This document shows, in pieces, positions 1-5,837 of a stretch of DNA of 38,207 nucleotides (the stretch's first letter is position 1; the number at the start of each line of letters is the position of its first letter). The stretch is from positions 1-38,207 of the IMG/VR virus record IMGVR_UViG_3300049595_002415; one strand, 5' to 3'. The DNA is from a virus. The notes under the pieces were generated by a model. It did no database searches, had not been told where the DNA came from, and was given only the letters and a program-made list of their open reading frames with translations. Both the position numbers and the translations under genes were made by a program.

Positions 1-452
1 TCCGGGCCTTCAGGGTGAACGCTTACGTTCGGGTTCTTAGGCTCGCCGGGCTTGGTTGAACGGGGCATAGACGCCTCGCCGTCGTCATCCACCGCTGGCA
101 TATTGAGCATGGCCATCAGGGAATACCGGCGAGCGTATGTGATTGCCGACCCAGCCGCTTGCGGGTCCATCTTGCCAGCGGGAAGGGAAAAGTCCGTCTC
201 AATCCATTCGCCGCTTTCGTGAATGAGGCGCGTGGTCAGGGTGATGCAGTTTCCGTCCATCGGACCGGGGCCTTGCATGACGGCTAGTCCGTTAGCGGAC
301 AGGGCATCATGAGCAGCCTCAATGACGCTTTCGAGGTTGGCATACTTGGACTTAAAGAACGGGTTGTCAGCGCCCTTTTTCACGCCCTCGATTGCGTTGA
401 TAGCCTTGACCAGCGCGGGGCTGATTTTGATTAGTGTGTCGCTGTTTCGCAT
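1..452 (-). CDS. erf: ERF-family ssDNA-annealing recombinase (partial, 3' end off window)
   Basis: This is the N-terminal 150 codons of the recombinase that is complete at 35813-36493; the C-terminus runs off the left edge. ERF proteins anneal single strands and help circularise or recombine phage DNA. The hallmark PFFKSKYANLESV lies at residues 31-43 and GSAITYARRYSLMAML at 101-116. The ATG overlaps the upstream small gene by 22 nt. The DNA matches 36042-36493 as far as I read, so this is the same gene seen twice across a circular junction, not a paralogue. Confidence 0.85.
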   Translation of the reverse strand, partial: MRNSDTLIKISPALVKAINAIEGVKKGADNPFFKSKYANLESVIEAAHDALSANGLAVMQGPGPMDGNCITLTTRLIHESGEWIETDFSLPAGKMDPQAAGSAITYARRYSLMAMLNMPAVDDDGEASMPRSTKPGEPKNPNVSVHPEGP

Positions 453-658
453 TTGGCTTCCTCCATTGCCTTTGCCTTGTCGTATTCTGCCAGTGCCCTA
501 CGACAATCGCGGACGTATCGGGCCGCGTCTGGGCCGGGGCGAGTTTCAAACATCCGGGCCGTCATCAGGACATTAAAGCGGCTGGCCGGTTCGTAAATGC
601 CGCCGTAGTTCATTTCTAACCGGCCTTCATGAAACCGGGCGAGGGGCCTGTCAGTCAT
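431..658 (-). CDS. Small hypothetical early protein (75 aa)
   Basis: No family recognised. It is a charged, soluble 75-aa protein with a helical, Arg/Glu/Lys-rich C-terminal half and no membrane segment or cysteine motif. Its ATG overlaps the end of the upstream gene by 8 nt and its 3' end overlaps the erf start by 22 nt, so it is translated as part of the leftward early operon. The gene recurs unchanged at 36472-36699. Confidence 0.6.
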   Translation of the reverse strand: MTDRPLARFHEGRLEMNYGGIYEPASRFNVLMTARMFETRPGPDAARYVRDCRRALAEYDKAKAMEEAKCETATH

Positions 659-854
659 CGGCTTGGCCTAGCGAGTGTTTGTAATACGCGGCTGTTAGTC
701 GGGTGACTGCGCTTCTCAGGCGTTCAATCTGGGCTTCATCCAGATCGGTAAGCCTCTCAACGTCACCGATTGCGACGGTAAGGGTTGAAAGGCACGGCTC
801 GAACTTGCCGGAGTGGCGGATGGTGCGGAAAGCGTCGATAACGTCAGTCATCAT
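651..854 (-). CDS. Small hypothetical early protein (67 aa)
   Basis: Unrecognised 67-aa soluble protein. The middle (DLDEAQIERLRSAVTRLTAAY) reads as an amphipathic helix, perhaps a dimerisation segment. The ATG overlaps the TGA of the upstream gene (ATGA), so translation is coupled. Its place between other tiny genes ahead of the recombinase suggests an accessory early function. It is duplicated at 36692-36895. Confidence 0.6.
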   Translation of the reverse strand: MMTDVIDAFRTIRHSGKFEPCLSTLTVAIGDVERLTDLDEAQIERLRSAVTRLTAAYYKHSLGQADD

Positions 855-1195
855 GCGGCTCCCGTAATGTCAGCGGCCATCGCCAGAGCTTTGGCAGCCT
901 TGTCAGCGGCTTCCTCAGCGCATTCTTGAACGCGGTAATAGGCGGCGCAGGCGACTACGTATCGCTGATGAGGCTGATACTTTTTCACCTCAGTTTCGAT
1001 GTAGGACTCCCAGTCGTCTTGATCGCTTTCGTAATCGTTTTCGGGGTTGAGCTTGTATGCTTCCTCACCGATTGCGAGGCCCTCTTCGCGGAGTTCGTCA
1101 GCGTTGGCCCAATCTCTGTCGTTCTCGCGGGCGTAGTCGCGATGAGCCTCCCACATATCGTCGTCCAGCTTGCAGAGTTCTTTTGACATCTTCAT
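851..1195 (-). CDS. Acidic hypothetical early protein (114 aa)
   Basis: Unrecognised, strongly acidic, Glu/Asp-rich protein of 114 aa. It ends in an Ala-rich stretch that could form a helix. I chose the ATG at 1195 because it overlaps the upstream stop as TGATG and has a GGAGG seven bases upstream; a GTG at 1198 would add one residue. Small acidic early proteins of phages are sometimes DNA mimics or host-takeover factors, but nothing specific supports that here. It is duplicated at 36892-37236. Confidence 0.65.
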   Translation of the reverse strand: MKMSKELCKLDDDMWEAHRDYARENDRDWANADELREEGLAIGEEAYKLNPENDYESDQDDWESYIETEVKKYQPHQRYVVACAAYYRVQECAEEAADKAAKALAMAADITGAA

Positions 1196-1386
1196 CACAT
1201 CGCCTCCATGCGGCGGGCCGTCGAGCGAACCTCAAACCGTTCGCCCGTAATAGCTTTTGCCACGTCGCTGCGATGGTCCCAGCATCCGAAACGGACCTCG
1301 CTTGCGAATGTGTGTTCGCCTTCCGCCTCAGCCAGCGAAGCAATCCATTCGCGGCCTTCGACAATCTTTTTTTGTTCGTCAGTCAT
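1195..1386 (-). CDS. Small hypothetical early protein (63 aa), first gene of leftward operon
   Basis: This is the first gene transcribed leftward from the divergent control region. The 63-aa product has no family I recognise; it is soluble, mixed-charge and has a single Cys. The ATG at 1386 lies about 24 bases downstream of a good -10 box (1410-1415), and the leader carries a purine-rich GGGAGAG as ribosome site. Its stop overlaps the next start (TGATG). It is duplicated at 37236-37427. Confidence 0.65.
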   Translation of the reverse strand: MTDEQKKIVEGREWIASLAEAEGEHTFASEVRFGCWDHRSDVAKAITGERFEVRSTARRMEAM

Positions 1387-1409
1387 GTCGTCTCTCCCTT
1401 GTTGCCACC

Positions 1410-1438
1410 ATAAAACACGGCACCGGGGAGGGCGTCAA
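1410..1438 (-). promoter_or_regulatory. Leftward early promoter (sigma70-like)
   Basis: On the minus strand the -35 is TTGACG (1433-1438), the spacer 17 bases and the -10 TTTTAT (1410-1415). The -35 is embedded in an inverted repeat, GCGTC (1432-1436) with GACGC (1448-1452), which could be an operator. It sits correctly to drive the leftward early operon starting at 1386. Confidence 0.65.
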
Positions 1439-1462
1439 GCGATAATCGACGCATTTTTGCGA

Positions 1463-1492
1463 TTGCATCCCTGATAGCGGTATGCCTATGAT
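1463..1492 (+). promoter_or_regulatory. Candidate rightward promoter
   Basis: TTGCAT (1463-1468), an 18-base spacer and TATGAT (1487-1492, five of six consensus bases) point rightward. If used, transcription would begin at or next to the ATG at 1498, giving a leaderless or near-leaderless mRNA. The -35 is poor. An alternative -10 is TATGCC at 1481-1486 with TTGCGA at 1457-1462. Confidence 0.35.
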
Positions 1493-1497
1493 GCGGC

Positions 1498-1662
1498 ATG
1501 ACCGATATTCTTTTGGACTACCTCAACGCCAGCGAGCGGGATTTACTCGCTCAAAGCCAAGCCGCCCGGCTCAAAAGCAAGGCAGACGCCACCTATTACG
1601 GGGCCGTCATCAAACAAATCATGGACCGTGCGAGAGCGCGGCGCAAAGCCAAGGGAAAATAA
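1498..1662 (+). CDS. Small basic hypothetical protein (54 aa), first rightward gene
   Basis: A 54-codon frame starts at the ATG at 1498 and stops at 1662. The product is alpha-helical with a very basic C-terminus (RARARRKAKGK), suggesting nucleic-acid binding; no family recognised. The next start follows two bases after its stop. The same gene at 37539-37703 differs by a few bases, and there the stop overlaps the next start as ATGA. The longer frame open from 1482 is in another phase and would run through this gene. Confidence 0.6.
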   Translation: MTDILLDYLNASERDLLAQSQAARLKSKADATYYGAVIKQIMDRARARRKAKGK

Positions 1663-1664
1663 CC

Positions 1665-1928
1665 ATGTTTGCCCAGATCAAACGCCTGTTCAGCCGCTAC
1701 GGCTTCCATCGCCAGCCCGCACCGCAAAAGCGGGACGATTGGCAAGCCCACCCCTTTTATATAAGCGCGGGAGATAAAGCCCGACGCCTTGCCGAGATTG
1801 CTCGCCAGCGTAACGCGCTGAAAGACGAACTGGCGAAGGTCATCAAAGCCAAAAAGGCCCGCGCTCCGATTTATGCGGCCCTTCGCGCTCTCTCGATTGA
1901 GGAACTTAACATTGAGGGGCGCCGGTGA
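1665..1928 (+). CDS. Small basic hypothetical protein (87 aa)
   Basis: ATG at 1665, 87 aa. The protein is basic, with an N-terminal FSRYGFHRQPAPQKRDDW segment, then a long Lys/Arg/Ala-rich helix (KARRLAEIARQRNALKDEL) likely to be a coiled coil. No family recognised. Its stop overlaps the GTG start of the DUF1064 gene. Compared with its copy at 37700-37969, the first eight codons are heavily substituted while the remainder is nearly identical, without any length change. Confidence 0.6.
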   Translation: MFAQIKRLFSRYGFHRQPAPQKRDDWQAHPFYISAGDKARRLAEIARQRNALKDELAKVIKAKKARAPIYAALRALSIEELNIEGRR

Positions 1929-2251
1929 AGGTTACCAAATACCGGAACGTGAAAACCACTGTTGAAGGCATCGTCTTTGACAGTGCGAAGGAGGCTCGGC
2001 GGTGGTCGCAGTTGTGCCTGTTGCAACGGGCCGATGAAATCTCACACCTTGAGCGCCAGAAGCGCATTCCGATGATCGTTAATGGGATGAAGGTCTGTGA
2101 CTGGATTCCCGACTTTCAGTATTGGGACGTTGCGCGGTGTCAGTTGGTTGTCGAGGACGTCAAAAGTCCGGCCACCAAGAAGCTGCCAGCTTACCGCATT
2201 AAGGTGAAATTGGCAAAGGCGTTGCACGGGATTGAGGTTCTGGAGACATGA
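1925..2251 (+). CDS. DUF1064-family nuclease-like protein
   Basis: A 108-aa protein of the phage DUF1064 family, regarded as a small restriction-endonuclease-fold nuclease that may act on branched DNA. Visible hallmarks are KYRN near the N-terminus, FDSAKEARRW (18-27), the DF pair (62-63) and VVEDVKS (75-81), whose acidic and lysine residues fit a PD-(D/E)xK-type site. It starts with GTG overlapping the previous TGA and ends in ATGA overlap with the HNH gene. The paralogous position at the right end of the window carries a strongly divergent allele. Confidence 0.75.
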   Translation: MKVTKYRNVKTTVEGIVFDSAKEARRWSQLCLLQRADEISHLERQKRIPMIVNGMKVCDWIPDFQYWDVARCQLVVEDVKSPATKKLPAYRIKVKLAKALHGIEVLET

Positions 2252-2619
2252 CAGCCGCGCCACCCCGTCCGGCCATGTCGAAAGCCCGCCGCCTTCGTTT
2301 GTTCACCCGCGACGGTGGCCTATGCGACATCTGTAAGCGGAAGGTTCTAGCCGGTGAAGCGTATGAACTAGACCATATCATTCCGTGGGCTTTAGGGTTT
2401 GACGACAGCGATGAGAACTTGAGGCTGGTCCATAAAACCTGCCACCGGACGGACAAGACGGGAGGCGACGTTGCCCGCATTGCCAAGGCGAAGCGCCAAG
2501 GCAGAGAGACGGGTCAGCAAGCTAGGCGATTAGTCAAAGGCGGGTCAATCCCGTCTAGACCGTTCCCAAAGACTAAAACCACATGGCCGAAGAGGCCTTT
2601 TAAGGGGAGAGAGACTTGA
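2248..2619 (+). CDS. HNH endonuclease
   Basis: A 123-aa HNH nuclease. The zinc-binding pair CDIC is at 26-29 and the second pair involves C65, with ELDHIIPW (40-47) holding the catalytic DH and N57 and H62/H66 completing the HNH signature. The tail is basic and Pro-rich. It lies between DUF1064 and the DnaA-like gene rather than beside the terminase, so a role in recombination or replication intermediates is more likely than packaging; free-standing homing activity cannot be excluded. ATGA start overlap. Confidence 0.85.
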   Translation: MTAAPPRPAMSKARRLRLFTRDGGLCDICKRKVLAGEAYELDHIIPWALGFDDSDENLRLVHKTCHRTDKTGGDVARIAKAKRQGRETGQQARRLVKGGSIPSRPFPKTKTTWPKRPFKGRET

Positions 2620-2984
2620 GACAGACAGTCGCTAATATCTTGCGGGAGGTCGCGCAGGAATACGGGCTAACCGTTGCCGCGCTAACCGGGCAGGGTCGCT
2701 CGCGTCATATCGCATGGCCAAGGCAAGAGGCTTATTACAGGGCCTTCACGGAGTGTCCGCACCTCTCTTATCCAGAGATTGCCCGGCGCATCGGTGGCCG
2801 TGACCATACAACGGTCCTTCATGGGGTCCGCGCTCATTGCGAACGTAACGGACAGACATACGCTCACGCCGTTCGGATTAGGAAGCATGGCGGGCCGGAC
2901 TTTGCGTTCTATGCGCTGGCCAAAGGTTACGAGCGGACGATGGTGACCGCCAGATCGGGAGGCGAGTATGCGTCAGCCGCGTGA
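2616..2984 (+). CDS. DnaA domain IV-like DNA-binding protein
   Basis: A 122-aa protein that resembles only the C-terminal DNA-binding domain of DnaA. The DnaA signature GGRDHTTVLHG is at 60-70, preceded by an RSRHIAWPRQ segment (28-37) equivalent to the conserved region ahead of the recognition helix. The AAA+ ATPase domain is absent. It starts at TTG (TTGA overlap with the HNH stop) behind a strong AAGGGGAGAG. It could bind DnaA boxes to recruit or compete with host DnaA; which of these it does is not visible. Confidence 0.8.
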   Translation: MRQTVANILREVAQEYGLTVAALTGQGRSRHIAWPRQEAYYRAFTECPHLSYPEIARRIGGRDHTTVLHGVRAHCERNGQTYAHAVRIRKHGGPDFAFYALAKGYERTMVTARSGGEYASAA

Positions 2985-3345
2985 CTGGTTTACCTCCGTT
3001 CAAGATAACACGCTCCGCAAGATGAAGCGACTAGGCTTCACCCCCGCCGAGATTGGCGAGAAGCTGGGCCGAACGGAATACACTGTTCGGGAACGAGCGC
3101 GGACTATGGGCATCCCGTGGCAGAAAGACCTAGGCCGGTCTGACCTAGCCAACCAGTATGCAAACGGCTTTGACAAAGACCGGGAGGCTGAAGCACGGCA
3201 ACGGGCAGCAGACGAACGCTTTGTCTATGCCCTAGCCCTTGCGTTTAAGCGGGGGGACCATTTGCCAGCGCCTAAGCCGGAGCCGGTCAGGACAAGGCCC
3301 GTCCTTGCCAAGCGGCCTTCACTGTTTAGCATTTGGGAGGACTGA
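2968..3345 (+). CDS. Small helix-turn-helix (SANT/GcrA-like) protein
   Basis: A 125-aa protein with an N-terminal helix-turn-helix (residues about 13-50), where GFTPAEIGEKLGRTEYTVRER reads as two helices and a recognition helix, similar to Myb/SANT or GcrA-type domains. The C-terminal half is charged and Pro-rich without a recognised fold. It overlaps the DnaA-like gene by 17 nt. It is probably a DNA-binding accessory or regulator of the rightward arm. The next gene encodes a shorter domain of the same type. Confidence 0.65.
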   Translation: MRQPRDWFTSVQDNTLRKMKRLGFTPAEIGEKLGRTEYTVRERARTMGIPWQKDLGRSDLANQYANGFDKDREAEARQRAADERFVYALALAFKRGDHLPAPKPEPVRTRPVLAKRPSLFSIWED

Positions 3346-3347
3346 GG

Positions 3348-3521
3348 ATGCGTAAGCCAAAAGGCGCATGGACACCGGAAGAAGACCGTCTGCTCAAGTC
3401 CGGCTCGCTTGCCAAGCGACCTGTTGCAGACGTGGCGAAGACGCTTAACCGGCTAGAGGAAAGCGTCATCATTCGGGCTAAGGTGATTGGCTTTCCGTTT
3501 GTGGAGAATGGTGATGCGTGA
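3348..3521 (+). CDS. SANT/Myb-like small DNA-binding protein (57 aa)
   Basis: A 57-aa single-domain protein. GAWTPEEDRLLKSG at the N-terminus is typical of SANT/Myb domains and a helix-turn-helix continues to residue 50. I chose the ATG at 3348 because of the GGGAGG just upstream; an earlier frame-opening start at 3333 lies inside the previous gene. Its last 8 nt overlap the methyltransferase start. Together with the preceding gene it forms a tandem pair of similar small DNA-binding proteins. Confidence 0.65.
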   Translation: MRKPKGAWTPEEDRLLKSGSLAKRPVADVAKTLNRLEESVIIRAKVIGFPFVENGDA

Positions 3522-4185
3522 GGAAGTCATTGGTGATTGTCGGCTAATTCTGGGGGACTGCCGAGACTTGCTAGAGACGCTTGAGCCAGTGGATTGCGTG
3601 ATTACCGACCCGCCTTATGGCATTAATAAAGACGGGCAAAAGCGCACAACCGGCGGCAACGGGGGGCGGAAGGCTTATGATTTCCTTGGCTGGGATGGAG
3701 ACCGCCCCCCCCCCGATTTGTTAACGAGCCTTGCCGTGTTTGCCCCGGTGGTCGTTATGTGGGGCGGTAATTATTTTGCGGACGTTTTGCCGCCGACAAG
3801 CAAGTGGTTTGTCTGGGACAAAGGGCAGCGAATAAATCAGTCGGACGGCGAACTTGCATGGACAAGTCTTCCCGGCGCGCTCCGTATTATGACTCTCAAC
3901 CGGGTTGAGCTGATGACAGACGGGGCCGAACATCCGACGCAAAAGCCTGTCCGGCTGATGGAATGGACGCTGGAGCAGGTAAAGGCGAGCGGCACCGTCT
4001 TAGACCCTTTTATGGGGTCGGGGACGACAGGCGTTGCTTGTGTTCGTCGCGGCTGCTCCTTCATCGGCATAGAGCGCGAGCCTTCGTATTTCGACATTGC
4101 TGTTAGGCGGATTGAGGAAGCTTACAAGCAGCCCCGCCTGTTTGCCGAGCCGGTTCAAAAGCCGGTTCAAGATGTTCTGATATGA
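3514..4185 (+). CDS. DNA N6-adenine (or N4-cytosine) methyltransferase
   Basis: A 223-aa amino-methyltransferase of the N6/N4 family. The catalytic DPPYG is at 32-36 and the AdoMet-binding PFMGSGTTG at 165-173, the order of beta-class enzymes; HPTQKP follows at 140-145. I chose the ATG at 3514 because MREEVIGDCRLI matches the family start; upstream codons to 3487 lie in the previous gene. A run of ten C bases (3705-3714) encodes Pro65-67 and would be prone to slippage. No restriction partner is visible, so it probably protects phage DNA or modulates methylation-dependent control. Confidence 0.85.
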   Translation: MREEVIGDCRLILGDCRDLLETLEPVDCVITDPPYGINKDGQKRTTGGNGGRKAYDFLGWDGDRPPPDLLTSLAVFAPVVVMWGGNYFADVLPPTSKWFVWDKGQRINQSDGELAWTSLPGALRIMTLNRVELMTDGAEHPTQKPVRLMEWTLEQVKASGTVLDPFMGSGTTGVACVRRGCSFIGIEREPSYFDIAVRRIEEAYKQPRLFAEPVQKPVQDVLI

Positions 4186-4191
4186 AAAAGA

Positions 4192-4262
4192 CCCCGGCGA
4201 GCGCGAAGCATCACCGGGGCCTCCTTCCTCCGCGACGGGGACAAAGGGGGAGCAAAACCCCC
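4192..4262 (+). terminator. Double-hairpin, terminator-like region
   Basis: Two GC-rich stems follow the methyltransferase stop: CCCCGG (4192-4197) with CCGGGG (4214-4219), preceded by an A-rich stretch, and GGGGG (4246-4250) with CCCCC (4258-4262). The second may extend into a larger imperfect stem reaching about 4281. No strong U tract follows, so intrinsic termination is uncertain. It separates two transcription units, because a promoter begins just downstream. Confidence 0.4.
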
Positions 4263-4284
4263 GCCGCGCTCCCTTGTTCCCGCC

Positions 4285-4313
4285 TTGACCTTTTAGGGCC
4301 AATGACGGATAAA
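4285..4313 (+). promoter_or_regulatory. Replication-operon promoter (sigma70-like)
   Basis: TTGACC (4285-4290), a 17-base spacer and GATAAA (4308-4313) form a good promoter. The -35 hexamer and spacing match the late promoter at 33676-33704. It would give a leader of about 60 nt before the small ORF at 4381 and about 110 nt before the initiator start. Confidence 0.6.
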
Positions 4314-4380
4314 GGTCGGTGCGGGTTAGCCACGAACTGACCCGCGAAACGCCAACGGCTTTCCACAGGAGCCATCGACC

Positions 4381-4434
4381 ATGCGGTTTTACCGCCACCA
4401 GACCATTTGTGCAAGCCTTCGGGTGATGCCGTGA
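4381..4434 (+). CDS. 17-codon leader ORF coupled to the replication initiator
   Basis: ATG at 4381 with AGGAG (4367-4371) nine bases upstream opens a 17-codon frame (begins MRFYRHQ, ends RVMP). Its TGA overlaps the GTG start of the initiator as GTGA. The initiator's own upstream sequence lacks an equally good ribosome site, so its translation may depend on ribosomes finishing this leader. The arrangement recalls leader-coupled RepA synthesis in IncFII plasmids. Whether the peptide itself matters is unknown. Confidence 0.5.
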   Translation: MRFYRHQTICASLRVMP

Positions 4435-5249
4435 GCCTTCAGGCAATAACCGCCGCGCTGGCGTATCGCGGCCTAAGCCCGTCCGAAAAACTAATCCTTA
4501 TTGGCTGGGCAAATTACGCGGACGAAGCTTTTCGCTGTTACCCGTCGCAGCGTCGGCTTTCCGACGACACGGGCTTGTCAGATCGGCAAATCAGGCGGCT
4601 TGCGTTGTCCCTTGAGGAGCGCGGCCTAATCCGTCGTCAAGAGCGCCGCCGAGCAGATGGTTCACGGTCCAGCGACCTAATCACTTTGGTCTGCTTGCAA
4701 GCGGACACCATGTCCGGGGGGGTGCGGACACCATGTCCGGGGGGTGCGGACACCATGTCCGGGCAGAACCTTTTATCTAACCAATCCTTAGAAGCTAACG
4801 CTTCTAAGGAGTCATTCAAATCGTCCGAGTTTGATGATTTTTGGAAATGTTACCCGCACAAAAGGGCTAAAGGCGCAGCCTTGAAAGCCTATGTAAAAGC
4901 CCGAAAGGTCATCGATCATGGAACGCTTATCCGCGCAGTCACTACTCAAGTCGGTTGGGGCGTCTGGGCAAACCCCGATTACAGCCCTCACGCCGCGTCA
5001 TGGCTTAACGCCGAGCGGTGGTCTGACGAGCCAAGAGCAAGCCAAGGCCCGCGCGTGGCTGGCAACCCGAAAGCCAACGGAAACCGATCAGGCGATACGT
5101 CATTCGCTGACATCGCAGCTAGGCGTAAGCGTGAACGTGAAGCGGGAATGGAGATACCCGGAAGGCAAGCCACCGTATCAGGTGACGACTTCGGCTGGGG
5201 TATTGGCGCAATCGACGGACAATGTGCGGCTGGCGATTGGCAAGGTTGA
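4431..5249 (+). CDS. Replication initiator (lambda O-like in organisation)
   Basis: A 272-aa initiator. Residues about 15-75 form a winged-helix domain (LSPSEKLILIGWANYADE, then RRLSDDTGLSDRQIRRL) typical of phage initiators. Residues 133-160 carry FDDFWKCYPHKRAKGAALKA, a conserved segment of phage replication proteins. The coding DNA between these domains contains three iterons (4701-4762), an AT-rich stretch and an 11-bp palindrome, placing the probable origin inside the gene as in lambda O. I prefer GTG 4431 (GTGA overlap with a leader ORF); TTG 4407 is possible but lacks a ribosome site. The C-terminus is basic, then Gly-rich. Confidence 0.8.
   Translation: MSLQAITAALAYRGLSPSEKLILIGWANYADEAFRCYPSQRRLSDDTGLSDRQIRRLALSLEERGLIRRQERRRADGSRSSDLITLVCLQADTMSGGVRTPCPGGADTMSGQNLLSNQSLEANASKESFKSSEFDDFWKCYPHKRAKGAALKAYVKARKVIDHGTLIRAVTTQVGWGVWANPDYSPHAASWLNAERWSDEPRASQGPRVAGNPKANGNRSGDTSFADIAARRKREREAGMEIPGRQATVSGDDFGWGIGAIDGQCAAGDWQG
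4701..4762. repeat. Three iterons inside the initiator gene (putative origin)
   Basis: Three identical 17-bp copies of GCGGACACCATGTCCGG lie at 4701-4717, 4724-4740 and 4746-4762, 23 and 22 bp apart (about two helical turns). Each contains the inverted repeat CGGACA/TGTCCG around CCA, as expected for dimeric initiator binding. The unequal spacing makes the protein read two different frames of the repeat (ADTMSGG, then RTPCPGG, then ADTMSG). Conservation of DNA rather than peptide argues for a DNA-level function. Confidence 0.75.
4763..4858. other. AT-rich segment with perfect 11-bp palindrome (putative unwinding region)
   Basis: Just downstream of the iterons the DNA drops to roughly 40% G+C by hand count. 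At 4785-4795 and 4800-4810 it holds a perfect 11-bp inverted repeat (TCCTTAGAAGC/GCTTCTAAGGA) around TAAC. Position next to iterons in an otherwise GC-rich gene fits a DNA unwinding element, as in the lambda origin. The palindrome could instead act in RNA as a hairpin. Confidence 0.5.
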
Positions 5250-5289
5250 GTTTGCCTCCGTCCCGCCAAGCCATGAGGAAGCGGAACTG

Positions 5290-5781
5290 ATGGTTTCGCA
5301 ACTGCAACAGGCTTTGGCCCGCCGGGCATCTAGCGAGGACGCGGCAGAGGTCGGGTTTGACGCTTACGTCCATTGCCTTCGCCGTCATCCGCTGGACGTA
5401 GCGCAAGCCGCTGTGATGGAACTGGCGAACGAACCTAGACCGGGTAACGCCGCCGCGTGGTTTCCTACCCTCCCCGAACTTGAGGGCGTTTGCCGGAAAT
5501 ACGGCGGGGACCGTGAGGCGATGCTTGATGCTTTGCGCGGCTGGCGTGAACCGTCGCCAGAGGCTGTTGAGGTCCGGCGCTTGGAGCAAGAATGGAAAGC
5601 CCTGCGACAGAGGGCCAGCGAACTGAATATGAAAGTCGGGCCGGGGCCAGCGACTGACACAGGCCCACGCGGAGAACGGTTAGCCGCCGCCCGTGAAGCC
5701 GAACAGCAGTCCATGACGGCCCGAGAGTCTTTTCTTGCAGCCGAAAAGACCACGCAACATCACAACGCAAACAGCTTCTAA
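5290..5781 (+). CDS. Probable helicase loader / replication accessory protein
   Basis: Located directly after the initiator, where phages with O-like initiators place the DnaB loader. The core reads AYVHCLRRHPLDVAQAAV then WFPTLPELEGVCRKY, a pattern I associate with phage loader-type replication proteins; no AAA+ motif is present. The C-terminal part is a charged helix. I chose ATG 5290 for its GAGGAAG ribosome site (163 aa). The frame is open back to 4918, GTG 5224 is an alternative, and a genuinely longer overlap with the initiator cannot be dismissed. No phage helicase or primase is encoded, so host DnaB is probably recruited. Confidence 0.55.
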   Translation: MVSQLQQALARRASSEDAAEVGFDAYVHCLRRHPLDVAQAAVMELANEPRPGNAAAWFPTLPELEGVCRKYGGDREAMLDALRGWREPSPEAVEVRRLEQEWKALRQRASELNMKVGPGPATDTGPRGERLAAAREAEQQSMTARESFLAAEKTTQHHNANSF

Positions 5782-5837
5782 GCATCTTGGCCAGCACCTA
5801 ACCCCAATGTTTTTTAAGGGGAGGGTGGAGATAGTGC

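Noticed and set aside
1482-1928. A single 148-codon gene covering the two small rightward genes
   Set aside because: Its first 60 codons are a shifted reading of the 54-aa gene; the well-placed ATG at 1665 starts the conserved part, and the 54-aa frame is coupled to it.
4147-4170. Short tandem repeat AGCCGGTTCAAA at the end of the adenine methyltransferase
   Set aside because: Only two copies, in frame, encoding a repeated EPVQKPVQ tail; no structural or binding-site signature.
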